Origin: Haladaptatus sp. DYF46
Lineage (GTDB): Archaea > Halobacteriota > Halobacteria > Halobacteriales > Haladaptataceae
Reading direction: 5' to 3'
Assembly (NCBI RefSeq): GCF_021083305.1
Contig: NZ_JAJFAY010000001.1
Span: forward strand, 1,426,001-1,490,000
DNA: 64,000 nt
In this document: positions 43,532 to 53,171 of the stretch, one piece after another
Numbering within the stretch: position 1 is the stretch's first letter
How the letters are laid out: each line of letters begins with the position of its first letter
The notes under the pieces: generated by a model
Told to the model about the DNA's origin: nothing
The model's database searches: none
Seen by the model: the letters and a program-made list of their open reading frames with translations, nothing else
Made by a program: the position numbers and the translations under genes

Positions 43532-43811
43532 CGATGTTCCTTCGGAACATCGAAAAGAGAACGGTGAAACCGTGAGCAGCGATGGTCCGGAGACGATGGG
43601 AGAGATAAGCCACGTCCACCCCTACGCCGACCGGGGAGCGATGACGCGGGTGTTCAGTCGCGGTCGGATCGTCACGGACGGCGGAGCGAGCGAATCGAGC
43701 GACGAAGAAGCGGAAACGATGGCCGACATCGAACACGAGCCACCTGCGGGAGCGGGTGACTCGGCGAGCGTATTCGAACGCGGCCACGAATACCGGGTAC
43801 AGTATCGATGA
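43524..43811 (+). CDS. small protein of unknown function in the BCAA operon, 95 aa
   Basis: The gene overlaps ilvC by 8 bp and leuC by 4 bp, so it is embedded in the operon. The sequence contains two similar segments: [14 protein letters not shown]...[10 protein letters not shown] and [14 protein letters not shown]...[12 protein letters not shown], each with His, Pro and a VFxRG motif, so an internal duplication is likely. It is acidic, has no cysteine and no membrane span. It may modulate the pathway enzymes, but nothing shows how. Confidence 0.75.
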   Translation: MTSDVPSEHRKENGETVSSDGPETMGEISHVHPYADRGAMTRVFSRGRIVTDGGASESSDEEAETMADIEHEPPAGAGDSASVFERGHEYRVQYR

Positions 43812-45229
43812 GCGAGGGAACGCTCTACGACATGGTGTGGGACCGACACCGGGTGACTGACCTGCCGACGGGGCAGACCCAGTTGTTCGTCGGCCTGCAC
43901 CTCGTCCACGAGGTGACGAGTCCGCAGGCGTTCGGAATGCTGGAGGAGCGCGACATGGAGGTCGCGTATCCGGAGCGCACGCACGCGACGGTGGACCACA
44001 TCGTTCCGACGGCGGACCAGTCGCGCCCGTACGCCGACGACGCGGCGGAGGAGATGATGTCCGAACTGGAGGAGAACGTCCGCGAGGCGGGCATCGACTT
44101 CTCGCACCCGAAATCGGGCGACCAGGGCATCGTTCACGTCATCGGGCCGGAGCAGGGGTTGACCCAACCCGGCATGACCATCGTCTGCGGCGACAGCCAC
44201 ACCGCGACGCACGGCGCGTTCGGCGCGCTGGCGTTCGGTATCGGGACGAGCCAGATTCGCGACGTGCTCGCCACCGGGACCATCGCGATGGAGAAACAGA
44301 AGGTGCGCCGGATTCGCGTCACGGGCGAACTCGGCGAGGGCGTCTCCGCGAAGGACATCGTCCTCGAAATCATCCGCCGCCTCGGCACCGACGGCGGCGT
44401 CGGCTACGTGTACGAGTACGCGGGCGAAGCCATCGAGAATCTGGGCATGGAAGGCCGGATGAGCATCTGCAACATGTCCATCGAGGGCGGCGCTCGCGCG
44501 GGGTACATCAACCCCGACGAGACGACGTACGAGTACCTGCGCGAGACTGACGCCTTTAGCGACGACCCCGAGAAGTTCGAGGAACTGAAATCCTACTGGG
44601 AGTCCGTGCGCTCGGACGAGGACGCGACGTACGACGACGAAGTCGTCATCGACGGCGACGAACTCGAACCGATGGTGACGTGGGGAACGACCCCCGGACA
44701 GGGCGTCGGCATCACGGAACCAATTCCGGACCCCGACGACCTGCCGAAAGACAAGCGGGAGACGGCGCGACAGTCACAGGAACACATGCGCGTCGAACCC
44801 GGCGAGACGATGGCGGGCTACGACATCGACGTGGCGTTCGTGGGGTCGTGTACGAACGCTCGACTGCCGGATTTGCGACGCGCCGCAGCGGTCGTGAAGG
44901 GACGTCAAGTCCACGACGACGTGCGGGCGATGGTCGTTCCCGGCAGTCAACGCGTGAAAGCAGCCGCGGAGGAGGAAGGCTTGGACGACATCTTCCGCGA
45001 GGCCGGGTTCGACTGGCGCGGTGCCGGTTGTTCGATGTGTCTCGGCATGAACGACGACCAACTCGACGGCGACGAGGCCAGCGCGTCCTCCTCGAACCGC
45101 AACTTCGTGGGACGGCAGGGCAGCCCCGAGGGACGGACGGTCCTCATGAGTCCGGAGATGGTCGCGGCCGCCGCCATCCGCGGCGAAGTGACCGACGTGC
45201 GCGAACTGCCGGAGGTGGCGAGCGCATGA
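43808..45229 (+). CDS. leuC: 3-isopropylmalate dehydratase large subunit (LeuC)
   Basis: LeuC and LeuD isomerise isopropylmalate. The 473 residues contain the aconitase-type [4Fe-4S] Cys ligands in VGSCTNAR (about residue 345) and in [11 protein letters not shown] (about 405-415), plus [16 protein letters not shown] (about 126-141). The ATG overlaps the stop of the small gene before it; the stop overlaps leuD. Confidence 0.96.
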   Translation: MSEGTLYDMVWDRHRVTDLPTGQTQLFVGLHLVHEVTSPQAFGMLEERDMEVAYPERTHATVDHIVPTADQSRPYADDAAEEMMSELEENVREAGIDFSHPKSGDQGIVHVIGPEQGLTQPGMTIVCGDSHTATHGAFGALAFGIGTSQIRDVLATGTIAMEKQKVRRIRVTGELGEGVSAKDIVLEIIRRLGTDGGVGYVYEYAGEAIENLGMEGRMSICNMSIEGGARAGYINPDETTYEYLRETDAFSDDPEKFEELKSYWESVRSDEDATYDDEVVIDGDELEPMVTWGTTPGQGVGITEPIPDPDDLPKDKRETARQSQEHMRVEPGETMAGYDIDVAFVGSCTNARLPDLRRAAAVVKGRQVHDDVRAMVVPGSQRVKAAAEEEGLDDIFREAGFDWRGAGCSMCLGMNDDQLDGDEASASSSNRNFVGRQGSPEGRTVLMSPEMVAAAAIRGEVTDVRELPEVASA

Positions 45230-45825
45230 CCGAGAAGGTCACGCACGAATCCGGAACCGGAATCGCCGTCCGCGGCAACGACATTGACACGGACCAGATA
45301 ATCCCGGCCCGGTTCATGAAGGTCGTCACCTTCGACGGGTTGGGGCAGTTCTCGTTCTTCGACCAGCGGTTCGACGAGAACGACGACCCGCAACCGCATC
45401 CGTTCAACCGCGACGAACACGAGGGTGCGTCGATACTGGTCGTCAACGCCAACTTCGGCTGTGGCTCCTCGCGCGAACACGCGCCGCAGGCGCTCGCTCG
45501 GTGGGGAATCGACGCCATCGTGGGCGAGAGCTTCGCGGAAATCTTCGCGGGCAACTGCCTCGCGCTCGGGATTCCGACCGTCACCGCCGACGCCGAAACG
45601 GTCGAGGCGTTACAGGACTTCGTCGAGGAGAACCCCGACGCCGTGATCGAAGTCGACGTGGCGGCGGAAACGGTGCGCTACGACGGCGAGACGGTGGCCG
45701 CGAACGTGGACGACGCCCAGCGACAGGCGCTTGTGGAGGGCGTCTGGGACACGACGGCGCTGATGAAGTCGAACGAAGCCGAAATCGAAAGGACGGCCCA
45801 GAGCCTCCCCTACGTGGAACAATGA
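45226..45825 (+). CDS. leuD: 3-isopropylmalate dehydratase small subunit (LeuD)
   Basis: The 199-residue partner of LeuC has the substrate-loop [12 protein letters not shown] (about residues 19-30) and [15 protein letters not shown] (about 75-89), typical of the swivelling domain. ATGA overlaps at both ends join it to leuC and leuB. Confidence 0.95.
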   Translation: MTEKVTHESGTGIAVRGNDIDTDQIIPARFMKVVTFDGLGQFSFFDQRFDENDDPQPHPFNRDEHEGASILVVNANFGCGSSREHAPQALARWGIDAIVGESFAEIFAGNCLALGIPTVTADAETVEALQDFVEENPDAVIEVDVAAETVRYDGETVAANVDDAQRQALVEGVWDTTALMKSNEAEIERTAQSLPYVEQ

Positions 45826-46802
45826 GCGAGCAAATCGCGGTCATCCCCGGCGACGGAATCGGGCAGGAAGTCGTTCCCGCGGCGCGGCGGGTACTCGAAG
45901 CCGTCGAACCGGACTTCGAGTTCGTGGAAGCGGACGCGGGCGACGCCGTGAAGGAGGAGACGGGAACGGCGCTTCCCGAGGAAACGCGCACGCTCGTCGC
46001 GGAATCCGACGCGACGCTGTTCGGGGCGGCGGGCGAGACGGCGGCGGAGGTCATCCTCCCGCTTCGCGGCGTAGTGGATTCGTTCGTCAACGTGCGCCCC
46101 GCGCGGGCCTACCCCGGCACCGACGCGCTCCGTCCCGAGACGGACCTCGTGTTCCTCCGCGAGAACACCGAAGGAGTATACGCGGGCCACGAATCGCGTC
46201 TGAGCGACGACGTGGCGACGCTGACCCGCGTCGTCACCGAATCCGCCTCCGAGCGACTCGCAGAGTTCGCGTGCGAGTACGTCGAGGGACGCGACGAGGA
46301 GTCGTTCACCATCGCCCACAAGGCGAACGTGATGCGCGAGACGGACGGCGTGTTCCGCGACACGGTGGACAGAGTCGCGGACGTCCACACCGTCCCGCAC
46401 GACGAAATGCTGATGGACGCGATGGCGACGAATCTCTGCTTGCACCCCGAGGAGTTCGACGTCATCGTCTGTCCGAACCTCGCGGGCGACGTACTTTCGG
46501 ACCTCGCCGCCGGACTGGTCGGCGGATTGGGACTGCTCCCGTCCGCGAACATCGGCCCGGACAACGCGCTGTTCGAACCCGTCCACGGCACCGCCCCGGA
46601 CATCGCGGGCGAGGGCGTTGCCAACCCGGCCGCGACCATGCTCTCGGCGGCGATGTTGCTAGAACATCTGGACTACCACGAGGAGGGCGCGGCGGTTCGA
46701 CGGGCGGTCGAATCCGTGCTGTCGGACGGGCCGCGAACGCCGGATCTCGGCGGCGACGCGACCACCGAGGACGTGACGGAAGCGGTACTGTCGCGGCTGT
46801 AG
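45822..46802 (+). CDS. leuB: 3-isopropylmalate dehydrogenase (LeuB)
   Basis: LeuB oxidises and decarboxylates isopropylmalate to 4-methyl-2-oxopentanoate. The 326 residues show [12 protein letters not shown] (N-terminal), [12 protein letters not shown] (about 108-119), the catalytic Lys in [13 protein letters not shown] (about 167-179), and the nucleotide-binding [12 protein letters not shown] (about 249-260). The family also includes homoisocitrate and isocitrate enzymes, but the operon fixes the assignment. It ends the cluster. Confidence 0.95.
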   Translation: MSEQIAVIPGDGIGQEVVPAARRVLEAVEPDFEFVEADAGDAVKEETGTALPEETRTLVAESDATLFGAAGETAAEVILPLRGVVDSFVNVRPARAYPGTDALRPETDLVFLRENTEGVYAGHESRLSDDVATLTRVVTESASERLAEFACEYVEGRDEESFTIAHKANVMRETDGVFRDTVDRVADVHTVPHDEMLMDAMATNLCLHPEEFDVIVCPNLAGDVLSDLAAGLVGGLGLLPSANIGPDNALFEPVHGTAPDIAGEGVANPAATMLSAAMLLEHLDYHEEGAAVRRAVESVLSDGPRTPDLGGDATTEDVTEAVLSRL

Positions 46803-46821
46803 ATACGTCCGTCTTCTTTCT

Positions 46822-47055
46822 TCAGGGCCAAGCGGCGAGGAGTACCATCAGAACGCCGATAGCGCCAAGCACGCCGAAACCGAGTCGCGTCGTGATGACC
46901 TTCCAGTCGGCGGGTTCGACGTCGCTCACCGGCGTCGTGCTTCCGATGGCGTCGGCTTGTTCGCTCATCCGGGCGAAGTAGTAGTCGAATCGAGTACCGA
47001 GCGCGCCGAGGGTGATGGCACCGAACCCGACGAGCATCGTTCCGAAATCGATCAT
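46822..47055 (-). CDS. small two-span membrane protein, 77 aa
   Basis: Hydrophobic segments at about residues 4-21 and 57-76 flank a polar loop (MSEQADAIGSTTPVSDVEPADW). It is convergent with leuB, 19 bp apart. No family recognised; function unknown. Confidence 0.65.
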   Translation of the reverse strand: MIDFGTMLVGFGAITLGALGTRFDYYFARMSEQADAIGSTTPVSDVEPADWKVITTRLGFGVLGAIGVLMVLLAAWP

Positions 47056-47243
47056 TGTCGGGGAGATTAGTGCGTGCGATAAATGCTTTCTGCACTGAAC
47101 GATGGGGTCGGAGTCATCGTCCGATGCGCGAAAGCGTCTCGATTCCGTCCGCCGTCTCGCGCCCGAAACGGGAACAGAGGCGGCCTATCGGACGACGGCG
47201 AACGGACCGGAACGGCCATTCGCGCGTCCGAGGAAGTGACCCC

Positions 47244-47684
47244 ATGGACCTCGACGGCGTGTACGAGACGCATGTGGACGTGGCCGATCTCAACCGGGCG
47301 ATGGACTTCTACGGCGACACGCTCGGCCTCGAACTCGGTCGGCACGAACAGGGAAGGAAAATAGCCTTCTACTTCACCGGAATCCCGCGCTCGATGCTCG
47401 GCGTGTGGGAAAAAGAGGACCCGAAATCGAGCCATTTCGCGTTCCGCGTGTCGGAGGACGAGGTAGACGAGATGCTTCCGTTCCTCGAAGAACGCGACAT
47501 CGAACCGCGGGCGGCCTTCGGCGTCGAACCGGACGAACCCATCGTTCATCCGTGGATGCCGAGCGCGACAGTCTACTTCTCGGACCCCGACGGCAACTCG
47601 CTGGAACTGCTGGCGGAGTTGTCCGATGACCCCGACCCGGGCGACCCGATGCCGCTGAGTGAGTGGCGCGAGCGACGGGAGTAG
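47244..47684 (+). CDS. VOC-superfamily (glyoxalase-like) protein
   Basis: From the ATG at 47244, 146 residues: a first half-site HVDVADLNRAMDFYGDTLGL, then HFAFRV, and YFSDPDGNSLELLAEL at the end, giving the His/Glu metal ligands of the vicinal-oxygen-chelate fold. It could be a dioxygenase, a glyoxalase or an antibiotic-binding protein. The substrate is unknown. The C-terminus is acidic. Upstream in-frame sequence to 47055 is not conserved. Confidence 0.85.
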   Translation: MDLDGVYETHVDVADLNRAMDFYGDTLGLELGRHEQGRKIAFYFTGIPRSMLGVWEKEDPKSSHFAFRVSEDEVDEMLPFLEERDIEPRAAFGVEPDEPIVHPWMPSATVYFSDPDGNSLELLAELSDDPDPGDPMPLSEWRERRE

Positions 47685-47688
47685 TTGG

Positions 47689-48099
47689 CTACGTCACGCT
47701 CCAGCCATCGATTTCCCCGGCGTCGGCGATGTGTACTACCTGATAGACGAGGATGGCGACCATCCACCCGCCAATGAAGCTCTCTATCCTCGTAATCGGA
47801 AGGTCGACCGTGAGCATCGTCCACCAGACGCCGACGACGAAACAGACGATGACTGCCACGCGGCCAGCCCCCCCGATTGCTCGAAACCAGCGCCCGACGG
47901 CTTTTCCGAACGACGTGTTTCCGGCAGGTCCCAGCGCTACCACGAAGAGGGCGAATCCCACCGCGGTCCACCCCCACGAAATTTCGTCGTACGGATAGAG
48001 GTTGATGACGAGTGGGACGCAGACGAGAGCGGTCATCGCTACCTCCTTCCACGTCGGCGGACGGTCGGGAAACCAGTTGGAGACGGTTTGGGAGACCAT
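47689..48099 (-). CDS. membrane protein with four spans, 136 aa
   Basis: Four hydrophobic segments (about residues 19-36, 43-60, 79-97 and 108-126), with basic residues between the second and third (GRWFRAIGGAGR), suggest a small integral membrane protein. No family is recognised. It is convergent with the VOC gene, 4 bp apart. Confidence 0.7.
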   Translation of the reverse strand: MVSQTVSNWFPDRPPTWKEVAMTALVCVPLVINLYPYDEISWGWTAVGFALFVVALGPAGNTSFGKAVGRWFRAIGGAGRVAVIVCFVVGVWWTMLTVDLPITRIESFIGGWMVAILVYQVVHIADAGEIDGWSVT

Positions 48100-48156
48100 G
48101 ACAGGCCGTTATTGTAACCTATGCTACTAATAAATTCGCGTGCCCCGGAGAACCGC

Positions 48157-48954
48157 TCAGTCGGTCAACCCGTACCCCTTTCGGAACAGGTACGTGTCGA
48201 TGCCCATCACGACGAGCGTCAGTCCCGTCAGCACGGCCAGCGAGAGGTTCGGGTCGAGTTCCGACGCGCCGAGGAAGCCGTACCGGACGCCGTCGACCAT
48301 GTACACCATCGGGTTGAGAAGGGTGAGGGTCTGAAGGAGGTCCGAATCGAGGCTTTCGAGGGTGTAGAAGACGCCGCCGAAGAATACCAGCGGGCGGACG
48401 ATGAACTGGTTCATCATCGTCAGGTTGTCCCAGTCGTCGGCCCAGAGGCCACCGATCACGCCGAAACTGGAGAAGAGCAGCGTGATGACGACGGCGAAGG
48501 CGAGGAGATAGAACGGCCGGGCGACGCCGACGGACGTGAAGAACGCTCCAAGGACGGCGATGAGCGCCCCGACGAGGATGCCCCGCGTCGCCCCCGAGAC
48601 GATGTAGGAGGCGACCATCCGCGAGTAGGACATCGGCGAGGTCAGCGTCTCCTCGATGTAGCGGTTCCAACGTCCGTGGAAGATGGAAAAACAGGAGTTC
48701 TCGAAGGCGTTGGAGATTGCTCCCAGCACGACCAGTCCGGGCAGGATGAAGACGATGTAATCGACCGAGTGACCGCCGAATTTCATCTGCCCCACTCGAT
48801 TGCCGAGGATGACGCCGAACACGGAGAAGTACAGCACGTTCGTCACGAACGGCGGGACGAACGTGTTCCGCGGCCGACGGAGGAATCGAAGGATTTCCCG
48901 GCGGGTCAGCGTGACGAATCCGGTGAGACCGGACGAATCGGTTTCGGCGCTCAC
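48157..48954 (-). CDS. ABC-2-type transporter permease
   Basis: The 265-residue protein has six hydrophobic spans with the ABC-2 pattern: N-terminal REILRFLRRPRNTFVPPFV, then GAISNAFENSCFSIFHGRWNR in a cytoplasmic loop, and LTSPMSYSRMVASYIVSG. It overlaps the ATPase gene (ATGA at 48951-48954). Such two-gene systems export lipids, polysaccharides or drugs; the substrate is unknown. Confidence 0.88.
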   Translation of the reverse strand: MSAETDSSGLTGFVTLTRREILRFLRRPRNTFVPPFVTNVLYFSVFGVILGNRVGQMKFGGHSVDYIVFILPGLVVLGAISNAFENSCFSIFHGRWNRYIEETLTSPMSYSRMVASYIVSGATRGILVGALIAVLGAFFTSVGVARPFYLLAFAVVITLLFSSFGVIGGLWADDWDNLTMMNQFIVRPLVFFGGVFYTLESLDSDLLQTLTLLNPMVYMVDGVRYGFLGASELDPNLSLAVLTGLTLVVMGIDTYLFRKGYGLTD

Positions 48955-49958
48955 GCCTTCTCACCGCCCGTAACCGCGGCCGGTTCGTCGTCCGCTCTCT
49001 TCCCATCTGCCGATTCGTCCCGTCCGCCCGTGCTCTCGTCCGCCCGCGTCATCTCGACGAACACCTCTTCGAGCGAGGTGCGCGAGATGTCGAAGTGAAC
49101 GATTTCGAACCCCTTCCGGTCGAGTTCGCGGACCAGTTCCGGGGCGAGCAGTCCCGCCTCGGGTGCCGTGACGACGAGTTCGTCGCCGTCCAGTTCGACG
49201 TCCTGAATCCGGTCCCGGCCCGCCGACAGGTGCGGCGCGGATTCGGGCGGGTTGCGGAGCGAAATCGTGACCTTGTCCGGGCCGCGGTCCATGAGTTCCT
49301 CGGGGCTCGCCACCTCCACGATTTCGCCCGAATCGAGGATGGCGACTTCGTCACAGAGGCGTTCGGCCTCCTCGATGTAGTGGGTCGTGAGCAGAATCGT
49401 GGTCCCCGCCTCGTTGAGTTCGGTGATGAGGTCCCACAGGTCGTGGCGCAGTTGCACGTCCACCCCGGCGGTCGGTTCGTCCAGAATGAGCAGGTCGGGT
49501 TCGGTGATGAGCGCCCGCGCGAGGACGAATCGCCGCTTCATCCCGCCGGAGAGCCAATCGAAGCGCGTGTCGCGCTTGTCGTAGATGCCGACCCGCCGGA
49601 GGACCTCGTCCGCGCGCTCTCCAGCCTCCTGCCGCGGAATCCCGTGATAACCCGCCTTGTGTTCCAACACCTCACGAATCGGGAAGAATCGATCCACGTT
49701 GAACTCCTGCGGCGCGAGGCCGATTCGGTCGCGCGCCTCGCGGTAGTCGTCTTCCACGTCCGCGCCGAACACCTCCGCCGACCCGCCGGACTTCTTCACG
49801 AGGCCGACGAGGATGTTGATGAACGTCGTCTTCCCCGCACCGTTCGGGCCGAGCAGGCCGAAAAACGACCCCTTCGGAACGTCGAGGTCGACCCCATCGA
49901 GCGCCCGTACCTCCCCGTACTCCTTTTCCAGACCGCGTATTCGTATCGCAGAATCCAT
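48951..49958 (-). CDS. ABC transporter ATP-binding protein (ABC-2 type)
   Basis: The 335 residues carry Walker A GPNGAGKTTF (about 38-47), the signature LSGGMKRRFVLARALI (about 140-155), Walker B LLILDEPTAGVD (about 159-170), and the H-loop LLTTHYIEEAERLCDEV (about 191-207). The C-terminal domain (VTISLRNPPESAPHL) and an acidic tail follow. It forms an exporter with the permease downstream; the pair is followed by no other gene of the set. Confidence 0.93.
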   Translation of the reverse strand: MDSAIRIRGLEKEYGEVRALDGVDLDVPKGSFFGLLGPNGAGKTTFINILVGLVKKSGGSAEVFGADVEDDYREARDRIGLAPQEFNVDRFFPIREVLEHKAGYHGIPRQEAGERADEVLRRVGIYDKRDTRFDWLSGGMKRRFVLARALITEPDLLILDEPTAGVDVQLRHDLWDLITELNEAGTTILLTTHYIEEAERLCDEVAILDSGEIVEVASPEELMDRGPDKVTISLRNPPESAPHLSAGRDRIQDVELDGDELVVTAPEAGLLAPELVRELDRKGFEIVHFDISRTSLEEVFVEMTRADESTGGRDESADGKRADDEPAAVTGGEKA

Positions 49959-50004
49959 TCGAAAAACGGTAGTCGACGGGCGCGGTTAAGGGTGCTGAAC
50001 CCGG

Positions 50005-51321
50005 TCAAAGGTTCCCAAACACGTCGTCGGCGTCGGCGAGATAGTCCGCCAGTTCCGCTTCGCCGTGTGCAAGCGAGAGGTGGTGGCGCTTGTACGGGTT
50101 CGGCGTGAAGAAGTGGCCGCGTTCGCGCATCCCCACCGCGAACTCGCGGAATCGCCCCTCGTCCAAGCCGAGGACGTCCTCGTAGTTCTCCGGTTCCCCC
50201 GTCACGCCGAACTGGACGCTGAAGATGCTTCGATGGCCGACGACCCGACCCTCGATGTCGCGGTCCGAGAGCAGGTCCCGGAGTCCGGCCCGATACTCGT
50301 CGCCGAGGTCGGTGACGTGGCGCTGGACGTCCTCCTCGACGATGGCGTCGAGGGTTTCGCGCGCCGCGGCGAGTCCGGGCAGGTTACCCGAGTACGTTCC
50401 ACTGATGACGACGCCGGATTCGTTGTCCCCGCCCGCCTGCGCGAGCAAGTCCTCGCGACCGCCGACCGCCGCGACGGGATAGCCGTTTCCGAGGGCTTTC
50501 GCCACGCAGGTCAGGTCGGGTGTGACGCCGAACTCGCCCTGCGCGCCGTGCGGCGAGTGACGGAAACCGGTGATGACCTCGTCGAAGACGAGCGGAACGT
50601 CCGCCTCCCGCGTCACCTCGCGGAGCGTTTCGAGGAACTCCCCTCGGGGCAGGATGCACCCGACGGAGTGGGGAACGGGCTCGAGGATGACGGCCGCGAG
50701 GTCGTCGCCGTGTTCGCGAAAGACTTCCTCCACGGCCTCGCGGTCGTTGAACGGGACGACGAGCGTGTTCTCGACCGCTGACGGGAGCATCCCCTCGGAT
50801 TCGGGGTACCCCCCGCCGAGTTCGTCCTCGGGTGGATAGACGCTCACGTCCACGTAGTCGTGCCAGCCGTGATAGCAGCCTTCGAACTTCAAAATTTTCT
50901 CGTTGCCCGTGTACGCCCGTGCGAGTCGAATCGCGTGATAGGTCGCCTCGCTCCCGCTGTTGCAGAAGTTGACCTGCTCGACGCCGGGGAGGAGGGAGGT
51001 CAGTCGCTCGGCCACCTCGACTTCGAGGGGGGTCGTTCCCGCGCCGTAGAGGACGCCGTCCCCGATGGCGCTTCGCGCGGCGTCGTCCACCCGGTCGTAC
51101 GCGTGTCCGAGGATGATGGGGCCGAAGCCGAGGTGGTAATCGGTGTACTCCTCGTCATCGACGGTGGTCAACGTCGTCCCCTTCGCTCGTTCGAACGCGA
51201 CGTCGCCGGTGTCGTAGGCCTGCGCCCGGAGTCCGGTCTGTGCGCCGCCCGGAATCACCTCGCGGGCGCGTTCGACGATTCGCTCGCTCCGCGTCGCGTC
51301 GGTTGTGGGGTCCGAATTCAT
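50005..51321 (-). CDS. class-III PLP aminotransferase (glutamate-1-semialdehyde aminomutase-like)
   Basis: The 438-residue fold-type I enzyme has PGGAQTGLRAQAY, FCNSGSEATYHAIRLARAYTGNEKI in two parts (the PLP phosphate site), GCYHGWHDY, VFDEVITGFRHSPHGAQGEFGVTPD in parts, and the Schiff-base Lys in VAKALGNGYPVAAVGG (about residue 272). This is nearest to glutamate-1-semialdehyde 2,1-aminomutase, but no heme genes are adjacent. It is 18 bp upstream of nothing on its strand and 18 bp downstream of the dicarboxylate symporter gene, so an amino acid role linked to uptake is plausible. Confidence 0.88.
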   Translation of the reverse strand: MNSDPTTDATRSERIVERAREVIPGGAQTGLRAQAYDTGDVAFERAKGTTLTTVDDEEYTDYHLGFGPIILGHAYDRVDDAARSAIGDGVLYGAGTTPLEVEVAERLTSLLPGVEQVNFCNSGSEATYHAIRLARAYTGNEKILKFEGCYHGWHDYVDVSVYPPEDELGGGYPESEGMLPSAVENTLVVPFNDREAVEEVFREHGDDLAAVILEPVPHSVGCILPRGEFLETLREVTREADVPLVFDEVITGFRHSPHGAQGEFGVTPDLTCVAKALGNGYPVAAVGGREDLLAQAGGDNESGVVISGTYSGNLPGLAAARETLDAIVEEDVQRHVTDLGDEYRAGLRDLLSDRDIEGRVVGHRSIFSVQFGVTGEPENYEDVLGLDEGRFREFAVGMRERGHFFTPNPYKRHHLSLAHGEAELADYLADADDVFGNL

Positions 51322-51339
51322 CGATTGTCGTTGTTTCCG

Positions 51340-52677
51340 TTAGTCGCCGCCCGTGATAGTGTTGGGCGTGTCATCCGCGTCGATGCTCTCGTCGTCGACC
51401 CATACGCCGGTGCCGAAGTCGATGGCATCGTTCCACTTGGCGACGAGCGTCGTCACCGCGAGGTCGCCGGTGATGTTGTTCATCGTCCGCATCCGGTCGA
51501 GCAGCGGGTCGATGCCGAGGACGAACGCGATGGCCTGAATCGGCAGGCCGACCTGCGTGAACACGACGGTCATCATGACGATGCTCGCGCCCGGAACGCC
51601 CGCGGTTCCGACGCTGGCGATGAGCGCCGTGACGAGGATGCTCAACTGTTCCGAGATCGTGAGCGTCTTCCCGACCACGTTTGCCGTGAAGATGGCGGCA
51701 ATACCGAGGTACATCGCCGTTCCGTCCATGTTGATGGTCGCGCCGAGCGGCAGGGAGAAACTGTACACCTCCTGGTCGATGCCGAGGTTCTCGTCAGCGT
51801 TCGACATCGTGACCGGGAGCGTCCCGCTCGACGAGCGGATGCTCAACGCCGTTACCATGGCGTCCTTCCCGCCGCGGACGAAGTCCATGGGGGAGTGACC
51901 GACGAGTCCGCGGACGATGACGAGGAGGTACACGATCGATATCTGGAGGCCGATGGCGATGGCGAGCGTGGCGAAGAGCTTGAACAGGGAGAGGATGGCC
52001 TCCGGCCCCGTCTGTGCGAACAGCGCGGCCATCAGCGCGAACACGCCGATGACGCCGTACTCCATGATTCCCCAGACGATTTTGAACATCACTTCGGCAC
52101 CCGCCTCGACCACGTCGAACGTCGTCTGAACGCCGTTGTAGACGTCCGAACCCTCTTCGGCCTCGTCGCGGACGACCGTCAGGCCGACACCGAACGCCAG
52201 CGCGAAGAAGATGACGCCGAGGATTTTCCCCTCCGCCATCGCGCTGAACGGGTTCTCGGGGACGATGTTGAGAAGGACGCTCGCGAGTCCCGACGCCTGT
52301 TTCGTCTCGACGGCCGGTTTCGCCAGCGCGTCCTTGAGGTGCAACCCGACGCCGGGGTCGATGAGGTTCGCCACGCCGAGGCCGATGGCGATGGCGACGC
52401 CGGTGGTGAGGAGATACAGGAGGATGACCTGCCCGCCGACCTTGCCGAGGTTCTTCGGCGAGAGGTTCCGCGCCGCCATGATGAGGGTGAAGACGACGAT
52501 GGGAACGATGACCATCTTCAACAGTCGAACGAAGAGGTCGCCGAGCGGTTGGAGGTTCGTCGCCGGTTCGCCGACCACGAGTCCCACGACGGACCCGAGG
52601 ACGAACGCCGCCGCGATACGGTAGATGATGGCGACAGACCGGTAGCGCCGCCATGCCTGTTGGACAATACTTGCCAT
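51340..52677 (-). CDS. dicarboxylate/amino acid:cation symporter (DAACS)
   Basis: From the ATG at 52677, 445 residues. The family is recognised by LFVRLLKMVIVPIVVFTLIM in the N-terminal half, then RSSSGTLPVTMSNADENLGID, the HP1 serine-rich loop, and LPLGATINMDGTAMYLGIAAIF, whose NMDG motif binds Na+ and substrate, followed by SVGTAGVPGASIVMMTVVF (HP2). It imports glutamate, aspartate or a dicarboxylate with Na+ or H+. It is followed by the class-III aminotransferase gene on the same strand, 18 bp apart. Confidence 0.93.
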   Translation of the reverse strand: MASIVQQAWRRYRSVAIIYRIAAAFVLGSVVGLVVGEPATNLQPLGDLFVRLLKMVIVPIVVFTLIMAARNLSPKNLGKVGGQVILLYLLTTGVAIAIGLGVANLIDPGVGLHLKDALAKPAVETKQASGLASVLLNIVPENPFSAMAEGKILGVIFFALAFGVGLTVVRDEAEEGSDVYNGVQTTFDVVEAGAEVMFKIVWGIMEYGVIGVFALMAALFAQTGPEAILSLFKLFATLAIAIGLQISIVYLLVIVRGLVGHSPMDFVRGGKDAMVTALSIRSSSGTLPVTMSNADENLGIDQEVYSFSLPLGATINMDGTAMYLGIAAIFTANVVGKTLTISEQLSILVTALIASVGTAGVPGASIVMMTVVFTQVGLPIQAIAFVLGIDPLLDRMRTMNNITGDLAVTTLVAKWNDAIDFGTGVWVDDESIDADDTPNTITGGD

Positions 52678-52907
52678 ACGTCTCCAATAGTACTCAAAAA
52701 CGATGCAAAAATACTTCGATTCGGGGCAGAATATGGAGATTAATTCCAATAACGACGATTATATTGAACCGATGTAGTTTTCACCGAGGGAGAACCAGTC
52801 GGTTATCGATGTCGCTGTTGTCCGTTTTTCCCCGGCTAGAGCTTCGCTCGTCGCGTTCTCCCCACACCGGAACCGTGTTCACTCGCCGGGAAAGTCGGCG
52901 AAACAGA

Positions 52908-52921
52908 ACGTTTGTAAACGT
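52908..52921. repeat. 14-bp palindrome (ACGTTTGTAAACGT)
   Basis: A 6-bp perfect inverted repeat with a two-base centre between the symporter promoter region and the ilvD-derived repeat. It could be an operator, but there is no gene context to support that. Confidence 0.35.
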
Positions 52922-52948
52922 GGAACTGTAGTGAAAGAAATCCGTCTT

Positions 52949-52978
52949 ACTCCCGCTTCGCACCCGGATTCGTCACCG
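52949..52978 (-). repeat. 30-bp copy of the ilvD 3' end
   Basis: ACTCCCGCTTCGCACCCGGA onward is identical, over 30 bases, to 53338-53367, the last codons of ilvD. On the minus strand this copy also reads TNPGAKRE and then a TAA stop (ilvD itself ends in TGA). It lies 389 bp beyond the real end. Confidence 0.85.
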
Positions 52979-53005
52979 GGCCAGTTCCACCTTTTTCGGC
53001 GGTCG

Positions 53006-53044
53006 GAGGCAGAATCCGGCGTGAACCGCGCCGGATTCTGCCTC
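53006..53044. repeat. hairpin with 16-bp perfect stem
   Basis: GAGGCAGAATCCGGCG, loop TGAACCG, then its exact complement. It is flanked by CCACCTTTTTCGG on the left and TCGAAAAATCTGG on the right, the same arrangement as around the palindrome at 18306-18338. Confidence 0.75.
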
Positions 53045-53069
53045 TCCCTCGAAAAATCTGGACCAAAAA

Positions 53070-53118
53070 CACCGGAAGACGTTCCTGCTCACTTCGTTCC
53101 GCGGGCGTGCGACTTCCG
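53070..53118 (+). repeat. dispersed 48-49-bp repeat, copy 2
   Basis: Matches 21146-21193 (two substitutions, one indel). The related block at 53269-53297 matches 21353-21380. Confidence 0.75.
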
Positions 53119-53152
53119 AGCCGGTTACGAACGCTTTGCGTTCGTCACATCC

Positions 53153-53171
53153 CGAAAATCTCCGATTTTCG
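53153..53171. repeat. hairpin CGAAAATC/GATTTTCG
   Basis: An 8-bp stem with loop TCC that shares the core AAAATCTCCGATTTT with the hairpin at 18199-18221. Confidence 0.7.

Noticed and set aside
50860..52743. Plus-strand ORF of 627 codons opposite the dicarboxylate symporter
   Set aside because: Shadow frame of a strongly recognised membrane transporter; charged repetitive composition.
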